From NCBI RefSeq assembly GCF_002979915.1, contig NZ_PCQA01000008.1, positions 62,001 through 126,000 on the forward strand: DNA of 64,000 nt. Direction: 5' to 3'. The translations under genes and the position numbers were made by a program. Source of the stretch: Arthrobacter sp. MYb213 (GTDB taxonomy: Bacteria; Actinomycetota; Actinomycetes; Actinomycetales; Micrococcaceae). The notes under the pieces were generated by a model. The model was not told where the DNA came from. It was given only the letters and a program-made list of their open reading frames with translations, and did no database searches. Each line of letters begins with the position of its first letter. The first letter of the stretch is position 1. This document shows positions 9,353 to 18,914 of this stretch, piece by piece.

Positions 9353-10200
9353 GCCAGTACCCGTTCTTCCACAGGTAAATTGCCTAGGCGCAGCATCACT
9401 CGGTAACACAACAGTGAAATCACCAGACCGGCGGCCAGCACCACTACCCCGCCGGGGGTCAGGTAGGCATTTTTTGCGGCTTCTTGGGTGCCCAAGACGA
9501 GCAACATAATCCAGGGGGCCGCCACCGCTAATCTGGCCGCAGAAACAATCCATGATTGGCGGGCTGCGAGTTCTCCACGGGTACGCACGTCATCACGCAA
9601 AAATGCGGCGAGGGTGCTCAGCGTCTGACCAAGGTCGGTGCCGCCCACCTCGCGGGTGATGCGTAGCGTTGCAAGGATCTTGTCGGAAACCGGGTCTGCG
9701 AGCCGGTCGCCGAGTTGTTCGAGCGCTAACGAAAAGTTTGAGGTGGCCCGGTAATCCAGTGCAAAGTCGCTGAAAGCAGGACGCAGCAGTTCCGGCCCCA
9801 TACTGGCCAGCTGGCTGAGGGACTCTGGCAATGACAACCCGGCGCGGATCGCGCTTCGTAGATGATCGACCACCTCGGGCCATTGCTCGTGCAATGCGGC
9901 CTGACGTTTAGCTGCTTGATGGCGCAGGTAAACCCATGGCGCCCAGAAGCCAAAGAGCAAAAATACGGCGGCGAATAACCACGAACCGGTCAAGGCCAGC
10001 GTGATCAGCACAAAAACTATTCCGCTGGCGGCACAGATAGCGACGAATTTTGCCGGGCTGAGATTCACAATGCCTGCGCGCAATAGTGATAGGCGAATCA
10101 GCGACTGCCGTTTGGGCTTTGGCGGACTGGGGTCAAAAAGTAGCCAATCCACCATGAGGGCCACGCCCAAGCCGCCGAGTAAACCACATAAAGCGATCAT
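9349..10200 (-). CDS. tadB: type II secretion system F family protein, TadB-like
   Basis: A 283-residue platform protein. Two membrane segments lie near the N-terminus, the second pair at about 55-95 (FVAICAASGIVFVLITLAL...). A T2SF domain follows (EQWPEVVDHLRSAIRAGLSLPESLSQLA...), then C-terminal helices. The ATG at 10200 overlaps the tadA stop by 4 bases and its own stop overlaps tadC by 4 bases. Such tight coupling indicates fixed stoichiometry of the ATPase and platform. Confidence 0.88.
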   Translation of the reverse strand: MIALCGLLGGLGVALMVDWLLFDPSPPKPKRQSLIRLSLLRAGIVNLSPAKFVAICAASGIVFVLITLALTGSWLFAAVFLLFGFWAPWVYLRHQAAKRQAALHEQWPEVVDHLRSAIRAGLSLPESLSQLASMGPELLRPAFSDFALDYRATSNFSLALEQLGDRLADPVSDKILATLRITREVGGTDLGQTLSTLAAFLRDDVRTRGELAARQSWIVSAARLAVAAPWIMLLVLGTQEAAKNAYLTPGGVVVLAAGLVISLLCYRVMLRLGNLPVEERVLA

Positions 10201-11423
10201 GACCGCTCCATGAGCAATTGTGCGACGTTGATTCCGGCGAGCGCGAATTTGTCATGTGACCAATCGGCTCCCGGTGCTTGGCTCAATTCGCCGTCGGTGT
10301 AGTCGAACAGCGTGGAGGTTTCGAATTGGCCGTCTTCGACGCGTCCGCGCACGCTGAGGATTTCTTGCACATAGCGTTTTCCATTGGGATCACGCGTACA
10401 GTGCACCACCAGATCAATGCAGGCTGCCACGGTTCGCACGGTGAAATCACTGGTGATGTTCGGGCCTGCAAGGAGCGGTAACGTACATATTTTGGTGATT
10501 GCGTCGCGGGCAGAGTTTGCGTGGAGCGTACATAGGCCGGCAATTCCGGAGTTCAACGCGATCAGCATGTCTAGCGATTCGGCTTCGCGTACCTCCCCGA
10601 CGATGATCCGATCGGGCCGCATGCGCAGTGCTTCCTTGACTAACCGGCGCATCGTGATTTCTCCGGTACCCTCCAGATTTGGTAGCCGGGTTTGCATGCT
10701 CACCACGTCGCGCAAGGCCAGGTTTAGTTCGAAAATCTCTTCAATGGTGATGATGCGTTCGCGAGAGCCGATGGAGGAAGCCAAACAGTTGAGCATTGTC
10801 GTTTTGCCTGCCTGGGTGGGCCCGGTAACCACGACGTTGAGTCCCGCGCCGATCGACCACCCTAAAAAGGCCGCTGCATCCTCGCTGAGGGATCCTAGTT
10901 CTACAAGGTCTTCGAGTTTATTGGCCCGAGCGATAAATTTGCGGATATTCACCGCCCAATGTTCATGGGTGATGTCTGGAATGACTACGTGCAACCGGGA
11001 TCCATCGGGGAGTTGGCAGTCCACGAAGGGCTGTGAGAGATCGAGCCTGCGCCCTGAGGATTTCAGCATCCGTTCAACCAACGCTGCCACTTCGGAACTT
11101 TCGAGCCGGATATGGGTGAGTTCGCTTTGCCCGCCACGAGCGCAGAAAATCTGATGTGGCGAGTTGATCCACAATTCCTCGACGGTGGGGTCATCGAGCA
11201 ATGGTTGTAATGGCCCAAACCCTGCCACGTTGTCATACACCTGACGGCGGGCCTCGTCTAACGGACCGATAGCAGGCACTGCGCCGAGTAGCGCTCGTTC
11301 GTCGTAGTCACGCAAGACATCGTCAATCAAAGATCGGATGAGCGCCTGTTGTTTGCCGGGATCTAGCCCGCGTCGACGGACCAGCTCACGTACTTCGTCT
11401 TCCACGATGGATAGGGCGTCCAC
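10197..11423 (-). CDS. tadA: Flp pilus assembly ATPase TadA/CpaF
   Basis: A 408-residue secretion ATPase starting at GTG 11423 behind a GAGGA site. It has the CpaF N-terminal domain, the arginine-rich ring segment, Walker A GPTQAGKTT (about 215-223), an Asp box ITIEEIFEL, Walker B-type MRPDRIIVGEVREAE, and the His box LCTLHANSARDA. It powers pilin assembly or secretion at the membrane. It is the first gene of a seven-gene operon with 4- to 8-base overlaps. The operon is divergent from the EssC-like gene across 283 bases. Confidence 0.93.
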   Translation of the reverse strand: MDALSIVEDEVRELVRRRGLDPGKQQALIRSLIDDVLRDYDERALLGAVPAIGPLDEARRQVYDNVAGFGPLQPLLDDPTVEELWINSPHQIFCARGGQSELTHIRLESSEVAALVERMLKSSGRRLDLSQPFVDCQLPDGSRLHVVIPDITHEHWAVNIRKFIARANKLEDLVELGSLSEDAAAFLGWSIGAGLNVVVTGPTQAGKTTMLNCLASSIGSRERIITIEEIFELNLALRDVVSMQTRLPNLEGTGEITMRRLVKEALRMRPDRIIVGEVREAESLDMLIALNSGIAGLCTLHANSARDAITKICTLPLLAGPNITSDFTVRTVAACIDLVVHCTRDPNGKRYVQEILSVRGRVEDGQFETSTLFDYTDGELSQAPGADWSHDKFALAGINVAQLLMERS

Positions 11424-11706
11424 GTCAAGTCCTCAGCCGAAACTATGAAGATATTCCCGAATGATCGAGGTAGACCGGCCGCTGAAGCGCCAGCACAACA
11501 TCGTGCAACCCATTTCTGTTCGTGTTCTGAGAGAAGTGGGTATGTGATGGGAGCCTAGCCCCAGAATCGTTGTCTTTCAATACCCGAGTGGAGATGTGGA
11601 TAACCCGAGGGCGACGTTCTCCACAGCCGGTGAAGCACCCAGGTGCGCTGTGACCTGTAGATGCTGAAGTACTTATAAGTGGCGGGCCTGGCTGAGGAGG
11701 AAAATC

Positions 11707-14700
11707 ATGGTGCGTTATGAGCTGTTGCTTATTTCTCGATCTTTCGCTCAGCCGCGCCAGTTTCAGTTGGAGGTTTCCGCTGCCCTTAACGGTGCGCAAT
11801 TATCGACGATCCTCTCCGCAAGTTTTGGTTCAACGCGCTGGTTTCTTGGGCCAGGTGCCTTAGAAGAAGCTCCGGAGTTAAGCTCGCGCACGCACTTGTT
11901 GCTGACAGACATTCCGCGTCCGGTTCTTCCGCGCGAACACCAGACGCCATCGGCCTTGCAGCTTTTTGTCGCTTCCGGGCCAGATGCAGGCGCGAGCTTA
12001 CGACTGGTTCAAGGAACTCATGAGGTAGGGCGTTGTGCTCCCCTATGGTTGCAAGACCCCCAGATCGCGCGGCGTCATGCGCGCATTCGAGTGGACCAAT
12101 CCCAATTGCTGCTGACCTGCGAATCATCCAACACGCTGCGGATTTCTCCGCAACACTCTTCCAATGAGCCACTGAGCGAACTGTCTTTGGAACGCGGCAC
12201 ACATTTCTGGCTCGGTGATACCGAGTTATGTGTGGGCGACCCGGTGATGCTTGATCATGCGCAGTCTATCAATGCCGAGCAACTTCACTGGGCACTGCCG
12301 GATAAGCCAGAGCTTCAGCGCCTGATCGCCCTATGTTTAGCAGCCCTTCTGCCGATGCTTTCCGGAGTGATGCTGGCGGTATTCACCGGGTCAATGCTGT
12401 TTCTACTACTCAGTGGCGCCTCGGCGCTACTCGGAGTGTTCCCTGCCATCCAGTTGATTGGCGAACGTCGTCGGTGGAAAACCAAAGCGGTGGTGTACCG
12501 CGAGCACATCATCAATACCCGAGCAACCTATGCCTCGCCCCTGGGAATTAGCATGCTGGCAGGAATGGCACGCACCGAATTACAGATACCTTCAGCCAGC
12601 TTGCCTCCACTGGTCTTTGGCCAGGGGTTGTGGTCGCCGGCTGCCGAAGATGCTTCGTCTAAGACCAAGCGACGTAGGAAGGCGCGTACTTCCTTGGACG
12701 CACCGTGCCCGTCACCGGTGTTCTCCCCCAGTGTGCCGGGCGCTTGGCAGATCATTGGTGCGCAGGACAAACCAAGCACCGAACTGCTCTTCGCGATCTT
12801 GGCTCGCTATCTACCGGCGGTTTTATCCGGACGCTTAGAACTGGTGCTCGATCCGAAATTGCAATGCCTCCCGGCGAGTTTACTGCTGCTACCCGGAGTC
12901 AGCACCGGACTGCCACCGCTGGCGGCCGCCCCCACCATGCTGGCACCCAAATCAGACGGCTTGTTACGTACCCTGTACGTGGTGTCTGCCCCGGCGCAAC
13001 TATGCGAGCAGGCGTTAGTGATCGGCATAGGCCAAGGCCCAGTACCAAAGAGCACGTGGTGGGTGAATCCCCGGACTCCCGAGGTCGCACTCGAAGATAC
13101 ACAGCTTGCGCTGCACACTGTACAACGGCTCAGCGTGCAACGCTTTGTTCGGCTGATTGATCGCTGCCTCAGCTTGGCCGAGTCCCACGCAATGCGAGGC
13201 CTCACAGAGGCCAACGAAATTACCCCCTGCGATCCGGCTCGTGCCTTAACGGCGCTTATTGGTGCTACCGATCAGCAGGATCCGATTATTCTCGACTTCG
13301 GCGCAGACGGACCACACATGCTGATCTGCGGAACGACCGGTTCTGGAAAGTCTGAAGCACTTCGCCGCATCGTGAAGCAATTGGCTAGCGATTATTCGCC
13401 TGAACAGGTGGCCTTCGCGCTCATCGATTTTAAAGGAGGTGCAGGTCTGTCCGTATTCGCACAGTTGCCCCACGTTCAGCTGTTCGCCAGTGATTTAGAC
13501 GCAGCCGCCGCTCAACGCGCGTTGGCCCAGTTGGAAATCGAAGTGACCCGTCGTGAGGAGTTGTTGGCCGAATATCGTTGTAGTGACCTACGCGAGTACA
13601 GAGAACTAGTTCAGCCTGGCCCTGCGCTTCCCAGCCTCATAGTGGTAATTGACGAATTCCGGGTGTTCAGTGATTCCATCCCCGAAGCCAACCCACGAAT
13701 AGACCGTCTCGCTGCCGTTGGGAGGGCATTGGGCATACACCTTTTGCTCAGCACCCAGCGACCGGCCGGCACCTTAACCGGACAGACCAGAGCCAACCTA
13801 AACACTGTGATCGCCCTACGCGTCAATGACCCCGGTGAATCCATCGAGCTAGTCGGCATTCCTGACGCTGCAGCATTAACAAGCCCCGGACAGGCAGTCA
13901 TTCACTGTGCTACACGGTCCACCCGCAAATTTCAGTTTGCGCTCGCCTATGATCCGCCCCCTCACGGCAAATTAGCCGAACGAGGTCCACGGGATCTCAC
14001 CGCCAAGCAAGTGTGCACCTTCGGCAATCTCCCCACCGCGCACGAGAGTATGCAAGCATTGCACCAGCAGATAGCTATCTTGGCCTTAGAGTGGCAGTCC
14101 TTCAGTGTGGGGCGCTCGCCGTTTGCTGAAGCGTTACCGCTAAACCCTATACCGCCTAAAACACCATGGATGCACGGTCAAACAGAAGAAATCTGGTGTG
14201 GGCTCGTGGATCGGCTCGAGTCCGGGACGCTGGAGCCCTTAGTTATCGGTGGGCAAGCCGGTCATAGCCTTCTGGTGTGCGGATTACCCGAAGCTGGCCC
14301 TCGACAGTTGCTTAACAGTTTGTGCCAACTCCCGAGAAAGGTTGTAAGTTTTGGTCCGGAGTTACTCCTCGACGGGACGCGATTTCCTCACCTGCTGCAG
14401 GTGACTGGGCACGACACTTACGATTTCCTCGACGCCGTCGACTACCTTGATGAACTACGTGAAGATGAGCAGTTGTTAGTACTCATCCACGGAGCCGGCC
14501 AATTACAGTCGTCCCTGCACCCGCAGCATTTCCAGCATTTTGATGAGGTCCTAGGGGCACTCCTGCGACGCGGCGGCCTTGGGCCAACCGTAGTCATAGC
14601 GGTCGATCGGGACCAATCGCTACTCAAAGCCGCGGGTTTGTGCACCGAGCAGTGGTATTTCCCGTTCCACGCCACCGACTCGTTAAAAATGGCTTGGCCA

Positions 14701-15369
14701 CGAATACCGGCCGTTGCCAACCACGTTGGACGCGGAATTTTGTTGAGCGGAACCGACGTTGCACGCAGCATTCAGCTTGGTACCGCACAATCGCTGGCAA
14801 CAACGGATCGTCAGTGGTCCGGGGTAATCTCAGACGCGCAGAAGGACAATTCCACTGGATTGCTTCGGTTAGGAACTCGTTCGTTGGAGGACACCAGCAT
14901 TTCATTGCCTGCCACCGCGATGTCGATCGTAATTTGCGCGGACACCACCATTCGACAGGAACTGAGCCAGGTTTTGTGCCAGCGGTGGGGCATCGAGCGC
15001 CTGGAGAAAATCGAAGACCTCGAAGCATTACTCAACTGCCCAACCAGTGGAAGCGTCGGTCTGGTTCTCGAACATACGAATGATCCGAGGCTTGCCCCGT
15101 TACTCAATTCCGCAGTGAGCTGTGCAGTGATTCCTGTGCTTTTCGCTCCACCTTCAAGTCGTCTCGCTTACGAAGTCGGGGCTCCGGGGATGGTCCTCGA
15201 CGATAGATGTGTGGTGGTAGTTGAGGCCCATCATCCGCACGATCTACAACCAATGCCTTGGGAGCCGTTGGGGCCCTCTAAGAATTTAGATATTAAAAAC
15301 CAATGGCGCGCGATAGCAAGTGTTCACGGACTACCACGCGCCATTTTGATCGATAAAGAAGGTATTTAA
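11707..15369 (+). CDS. FHA-domain FtsK/SpoIIIE ATPase, EssC/EccC-like
   Basis: 1220 residues, starting at ATG 11707 seven bases after an AGGAGG site. The order is: N-terminal beta-rich region; FHA domain (about 80-178, with VGR near 108 and ARRHARI near 121); two membrane segments (about 205-252); and an FtsK-type ATPase with Walker A GTTGSGKS (542-549), Walker B VVIDEF (646-651) and STQRP (682-686). A second ATPase-like module (from about 840) has a degenerate P-loop, GLPEAGPRQ, without Lys. A third degenerate module starts near 1065. FHA, twin spans and serial ATPase modules match EssC of type VII secretion. No WXG100 protein, EccB/D/E or mycosin lies nearby. The adjacent tad operon is divergent. 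A role in a reduced or split export system is inferred. Confidence 0.85.
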   Translation: MVRYELLLISRSFAQPRQFQLEVSAALNGAQLSTILSASFGSTRWFLGPGALEEAPELSSRTHLLLTDIPRPVLPREHQTPSALQLFVASGPDAGASLRLVQGTHEVGRCAPLWLQDPQIARRHARIRVDQSQLLLTCESSNTLRISPQHSSNEPLSELSLERGTHFWLGDTELCVGDPVMLDHAQSINAEQLHWALPDKPELQRLIALCLAALLPMLSGVMLAVFTGSMLFLLLSGASALLGVFPAIQLIGERRRWKTKAVVYREHIINTRATYASPLGISMLAGMARTELQIPSASLPPLVFGQGLWSPAAEDASSKTKRRRKARTSLDAPCPSPVFSPSVPGAWQIIGAQDKPSTELLFAILARYLPAVLSGRLELVLDPKLQCLPASLLLLPGVSTGLPPLAAAPTMLAPKSDGLLRTLYVVSAPAQLCEQALVIGIGQGPVPKSTWWVNPRTPEVALEDTQLALHTVQRLSVQRFVRLIDRCLSLAESHAMRGLTEANEITPCDPARALTALIGATDQQDPIILDFGADGPHMLICGTTGSGKSEALRRIVKQLASDYSPEQVAFALIDFKGGAGLSVFAQLPHVQLFASDLDAAAAQRALAQLEIEVTRREELLAEYRCSDLREYRELVQPGPALPSLIVVIDEFRVFSDSIPEANPRIDRLAAVGRALGIHLLLSTQRPAGTLTGQTRANLNTVIALRVNDPGESIELVGIPDAAALTSPGQAVIHCATRSTRKFQFALAYDPPPHGKLAERGPRDLTAKQVCTFGNLPTAHESMQALHQQIAILALEWQSFSVGRSPFAEALPLNPIPPKTPWMHGQTEEIWCGLVDRLESGTLEPLVIGGQAGHSLLVCGLPEAGPRQLLNSLCQLPRKVVSFGPELLLDGTRFPHLLQVTGHDTYDFLDAVDYLDELREDEQLLVLIHGAGQLQSSLHPQHFQHFDEVLGALLRRGGLGPTVVIAVDRDQSLLKAAGLCTEQWYFPFHATDSLKMAWPRIPAVANHVGRGILLSGTDVARSIQLGTAQSLATTDRQWSGVISDAQKDNSTGLLRLGTRSLEDTSISLPATAMSIVICADTTIRQELSQVLCQRWGIERLEKIEDLEALLNCPTSGSVGLVLEHTNDPRLAPLLNSAVSCAVIPVLFAPPSSRLAYEVGAPGMVLDDRCVVVVEAHHPHDLQPMPWEPLGPSKNLDIKNQWRAIASVHGLPRAILIDKEGI

Positions 15370-15770
15370 GACTGTGGACGATCTCCGAGGAAAGCCGTTG
15401 TTTTCGGAGCAAATAACATCACGATAGTCACGGCGGCCACCACAATCGCAGCAATAGCGATGCCGGTAAATGGTCCCTGCATGAATGAGAACGAGAGGAT
15501 TAGCTGGAAGAGTTGCCACACGATAATGGGGGCGCGGGTGAAGGCCTTCCCCTTGAAGAAGTTCAGCGAAACGCTAACCTGCCAAGCACCCGCTGCTAGG
15601 CACAGCGCGAGCATGAAAATACGCCCGCCCATATTGAGGTTTCCCTCGTCCGAAAGATGCAAAAGGTAGTTCGCTGCGTAAACCAGAACCGCTATTGCTT
15701 CGAGCATCGTTAGTGCTGCCACAGTTAAAACGCTGGTCGGACGGGATACCGAAGATTCGTTGTTGCTCAC
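15366..15770 (-). CDS. four-span integral membrane protein of unknown function
   Basis: 134 residues from GTG 15770 with four hydrophobic segments (about 14-36, 47-66, 78-98, 101-122) and short loops; the polar ends are SNNESSVSRPTS and APKTTAFLGDRPQS. It is convergent with the EssC-like gene and overlaps its 3' end by 4 bases. No catalytic motif is visible. Similar small membrane proteins are common and uncharacterised in Micrococcaceae. Confidence 0.72.
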   Translation of the reverse strand: MSNNESSVSRPTSVLTVAALTMLEAIAVLVYAANYLLHLSDEGNLNMGGRIFMLALCLAAGAWQVSVSLNFFKGKAFTRAPIIVWQLFQLILSFSFMQGPFTGIAIAAIVVAAVTIVMLFAPKTTAFLGDRPQS

Positions 15771-16126
15771 GAGACTAATTTTCGTGCAAGTGTCTCAGGA
15801 ACTCAAACGGGTGTAGTCCTAAGGAAAGATCAGCCCTGACTAGCGTTCCTCAGATAGCGCAGAGGGCACCGGAAAGCCATGTGAGAAAGCACTCAGGGAT
15901 TCAGCCACATTTCACTTCCATGACTCTTGTTTACTTTCTCGTAACATGAAAACCTAATGTGGTTGGTTAAATGAACATCTCAGTTCGTACCTGACCGACT
16001 CCTCGAAGATGATTTCAGTACTCACAACGTAACTCACCTGCTTTTCCAATTCGCAGTTGTTTTCACTTTGTGACGTTTACTGGAGGGCCTTCGTTTCCCC
16101 AAATATTTCAAGGAGCATCAATAAGC
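15771..16126. promoter_or_regulatory. divergent intergenic region upstream of whiB1
   Basis: About 355 bases between the membrane protein and whiB1. It must contain promoters for both. A TGTGA-type half-site (TTTGTGACG near 16067-16075) lies about 55 bases before whiB1. A weak symmetric TGTGA-N6-ACTCA lies near 15880. Mycobacterial whiB1 is known to be controlled by a CRP protein, but neither site here is a good match. AAGGAG at 16110-16115 is the whiB1 ribosome site. Confidence 0.4.
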
Positions 16127-16375
16127 ATGGATTGGCGTAGCCGCGCGGCGTGTCTGGAAAAGGACCCGGAACTTTTCTTCCCGGTGGGTAACACCGGTCC
16201 GGCCCTCTTACAGATCGAAGAGGCCAAAAGCGTATGCCGTCGATGCGACGTCACCGAAACCTGTCTGCAGTGGGCCATCGAGTCCGGACAGGACGCTGGC
16301 GTATGGGGCGGTATGAGTGAAGATGAGCGTCGTGCCCTAAAGCGTCGTGCTGCTCGGGCTCGTCGCGCTTCTTAG
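16127..16375 (+). CDS. whiB1: WhiB-family iron-sulfur transcriptional regulator, WhiB1 type
   Basis: 82 residues from ATG 16127, chosen because AAGGAG lies 11 bases upstream and the N-terminus MDWRSRAAC matches WhiB1 proteins. The four [4Fe-4S] ligands are Cys9, Cys37, Cys40 and Cys46 (C...CRRC...C). The GVWGGMSEDERRALKRR turn and basic DNA-contact tail follow. The long shared stretch DPELFFPVGN-GPA is typical of WhiB1, an essential regulator that responds to nitric oxide in mycobacteria and binds the primary sigma factor. It is monocistronic: a hairpin follows at 16424. Confidence 0.95.
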   Translation: MDWRSRAACLEKDPELFFPVGNTGPALLQIEEAKSVCRRCDVTETCLQWAIESGQDAGVWGGMSEDERRALKRRAARARRAS

Positions 16376-16423
16376 AGTAAAAGCTGCACCCGAGGTAGAT
16401 CTCGCAACCCGGGATGCTGTCTG

Positions 16424-16456
16424 AAATCCGCTAGTGGGAATCCTACTGGCGGATTT
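16424..16456 (+). terminator. whiB1 terminator hairpin
   Basis: A 15-base-pair stem (16424-16438 with 16442-16456, two G-T wobbles) around an AAT loop. It ends in ATTT with only a weak T run after it. It separates whiB1 from the kinase promoter region. Confidence 0.7.
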
Positions 16457-16531
16457 CGACTTTAACTCGTGAAACACTCAGGCCAGCTGAGTAACCTACA
16501 CTTAGTATCTGTGTTCGAAAGGAGCCGTGCA

Positions 16532-16582
16532 GTGTCTCAGACCCTTCAACTGTGCTCCCCTGTGGCAGGAGTTTGTCCTTGA
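16532..16582 (+). CDS. possible 16-residue leader peptide upstream of the kinase
   Basis: GTG 16532 follows GAAAGGAG (16517-16524) at 7 bases. It opens a 16-codon frame (VSQTLQLCSPVAGVCP) that stops with TGA at 16580-16582. That stop overlaps the TTG at 16579-16581, the best start for the kinase (TTGA overlap). It may be a real coupling leader. Alternatively it may mark the original kinase N-terminus with a frameshift between. No homology was recognised. Confidence 0.35.
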   Translation: MSQTLQLCSPVAGVCP

Positions 16583-18837
16583 TAACCCCTGAACGACCAG
16601 ACCAACTTGTAGGGCAAGTCCTCGGTCACCGATACCGCTTAGATACTCTCATCGCTTTAGGTGGGATGTCTCGGGTCTACCGGGCGATGGATCTCAACTT
16701 GCACCGTTCGGTAGCAGTGAAAGTGCTGGACGATAACTTCGCTAGCGAATCCCTCGTTCGTGAACGTTTTGAGTCTGAAGCCATTATCGCCGCGAATATT
16801 TCTCACCCAAATGTGGTGTCCATTCGCGACCATGCAATTTCAGGCAGTCATGTGTATCTCGTCATGGAGTATGTGCGTGGTCAGAATCTCGCCGAGGTCA
16901 TCGAAGAACGTGGACGTTTCACTCCACGCCAGATGCTCAGCATTCTAGAGCGCATCTGCAGTGGACTTCGCGCCGCTCATCTCGAAGGCATCGTGCATAG
17001 AGATATGAAGCCTGCCAACGTTTTACTCTCCGACAACGGCGAAATCAAAATCACCGACTTTGGCTTAGCCCGAGCTGCAAGTGCGCATACCCAGTCTGCC
17101 ACGCTGGTGGCGACGCTTTCCCACGTCTCCCCCGAGCTGGTTTCTGGCGCTCCTTCCGACTCACGTAGCGATATCTACGCAGTGGGCATCATGATCTATC
17201 AAATGCTCACCGGCCAATTGCCTTTCCCCATGACTAATCCTGCGGCCATGATGAAGCACCATCTCGATTCACCCATGCCAATGCCTTCTAATTTGGTACC
17301 AGGATTGAGTGAAGATCTGGATGAACTGGTGCGTTACTGCACCGAAAAGGACCCTGAACGACGTCCCCAAAATGCCGGATTTTTACTCGATGATGTCATC
17401 CAGATCCGATCAACATTAACTGACGATGAGCTGGATCTCGATGCCGAGTCCTTAGGTGATGTCTCTGATCTCGCGCCCCTCGCCGCGGCTGCAATGCCGA
17501 CCACGGTGCAGCAACGACTCGATGAGTGGCAGCGCCATCGCGATGAACAACGTCAACCTTGGTGGATGGATGAAGATACCCTCGGGGAAACCGCAGCGGC
17601 ATCGTCCGAAGACTACTCTGCCGTGCCAGATGATGAAGCCACCACAGTAATCAGCACCTCCGATGCCACCGAAGTGCTGGACCTGCGTGAGGCCCAAACA
17701 ACGACGGTACCCCGCATGGTCAATGAACTCGATGCCCCAGAGACCGCCCTTTCCTCGGCCACTGCTGCTTATTCGCGAGAAGACTTGGACCAGTTCGAGG
17801 GTTCAGGTTCAGCTCCCACGGCAACCGACCTTGCGGTCCCAGCCGCTCAGGGCAAAGTATCTGCCCGCGCACAGAAGCAAGAACAAAAGCGGGCGGCTAA
17901 AGAATGGCGAAAAACTGCGCAGGTACCTACTCACCAGCTGGTGAGACCCAAAACTGGTGGGCGTCGGGCTGTCATCACCGTGGTGCTAATCCTCGTCGTT
18001 GCTTTAGTCGCCGCCGGCGCATGGTTCTTCGGCCGCGGCCCGGGAACAATCATTCGTGTTCCCTCGCTCACCGGAATGCTGCAAACTCAGGCTGTCTCAC
18101 AGTTTGATAGTCAAGGTGTCCCGGTGCGCGTGAACTCGGTCTACGACGATGAAGTCGCCGTCGGCAGGGTTGTGCAATCTAAGCCAAACACCGGCGAAAG
18201 CTTGATGAAATTTCAGGGCGTCAATCTATTAGTCTCCCGTGGCCCGGAACTTTTTGAAATTCCTGCACTGCAAGGTTTGAGTCAAACTGAAGCGACCTCC
18301 CGCCTCGCCGATAAGGGATTGACGAAGCTGACAACGAGTCAGGAGTATTCATCCTCGGTTGAAGAGGGCAAGGTTATTTCCAGCTCACCCGCCTCGGGTG
18401 AAATGGCTAGCCGCAAGAACACCATTTCACTGACGCTTTCGCGCGGTCCTGCCCCAGTCCAAGTTCCAAGTGTTCTCGGACTGAGCCACGAACAAGCCAA
18501 ACAAAAGTTTAACGATGTAGGGCTAAAGCTGACTGTCGGAGAAAAACAGTATTCTTCTGATATTGCCCCCGAATTGGTGGTGGCGCAAAGCGCGCAGAAT
18601 AAGACGGTCCCCTACGGCAGCACCATTACCGTGAACCTCTCCAAGGGACCAGAACTCCTCCAGGTCCCTTCGGTCCTTGGCCAGAGTCTCACGGAAGCCA
18701 CCGCCACTCTTGAAGCTGCCGGGTTTACCGTTTCCAATCGATCGATGCTCGGTGGCTTCTCAGATACCGTACGCATGCAAACGCCGCTGAATAAACAGGC
18801 TGAGCGTGGGAGCGAAGTCAGTCTGTACACGTTCTAG
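16579..18837 (+). CDS. pknL: Ser/Thr protein kinase with four PASTA repeats, PknL-like
   Basis: 752 residues from TTG 16579 (AGGAG at 16567-16571). GTG 16552 in the same frame has no ribosome site. The kinase domain (about 10-270) has ATP-binding Lys48, HRD at 140-142 and DFG at 160-162. A juxtamembrane Asp/Glu/Thr-rich linker follows. One span lies at about 465-486, then four extracellular PASTA repeats (about 493-558, 560-625, 626-692, 693-752), which bind peptidoglycan or lipid II in this family. Location next to class II DAHP synthase, plsC and a fadD15-type gene matches the pknL neighbourhood of other actinobacteria. The mycobacterial PknL lacks PASTA repeats. A 20-base-pair terminator follows. 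Confidence 0.92.
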   Translation: MITPERPDQLVGQVLGHRYRLDTLIALGGMSRVYRAMDLNLHRSVAVKVLDDNFASESLVRERFESEAIIAANISHPNVVSIRDHAISGSHVYLVMEYVRGQNLAEVIEERGRFTPRQMLSILERICSGLRAAHLEGIVHRDMKPANVLLSDNGEIKITDFGLARAASAHTQSATLVATLSHVSPELVSGAPSDSRSDIYAVGIMIYQMLTGQLPFPMTNPAAMMKHHLDSPMPMPSNLVPGLSEDLDELVRYCTEKDPERRPQNAGFLLDDVIQIRSTLTDDELDLDAESLGDVSDLAPLAAAAMPTTVQQRLDEWQRHRDEQRQPWWMDEDTLGETAAASSEDYSAVPDDEATTVISTSDATEVLDLREAQTTTVPRMVNELDAPETALSSATAAYSREDLDQFEGSGSAPTATDLAVPAAQGKVSARAQKQEQKRAAKEWRKTAQVPTHQLVRPKTGGRRAVITVVLILVVALVAAGAWFFGRGPGTIIRVPSLTGMLQTQAVSQFDSQGVPVRVNSVYDDEVAVGRVVQSKPNTGESLMKFQGVNLLVSRGPELFEIPALQGLSQTEATSRLADKGLTKLTTSQEYSSSVEEGKVISSSPASGEMASRKNTISLTLSRGPAPVQVPSVLGLSHEQAKQKFNDVGLKLTVGEKQYSSDIAPELVVAQSAQNKTVPYGSTITVNLSKGPELLQVPSVLGQSLTEATATLEAAGFTVSNRSMLGGFSDTVRMQTPLNKQAERGSEVSLYTF

Positions 18838-18857
18838 CTTTCGGATTGTGGCAATAA

Positions 18858-18900
18858 AAAAATCCTGGCTCCTCTCATGGTGAGAGGAGCCAGGATTTTT
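18858..18900. terminator. bidirectional terminator between kinase and DAHP synthase
   Basis: A perfect 20-base-pair stem (18858-18877 with 18881-18900) around a TGG loop. A-rich and T-rich ends serve both strands. It lies between convergent genes. Confidence 0.95.
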
Positions 18901-18914
18901 CTGCGTTAGACGGG

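Noticed and set aside
15771-16126. CRP/cAMP-type operator before whiB1
   Set aside because: Only half-sites or a 3-base mismatch version of TGTGA-N6-TCACA are present; too weak to call.
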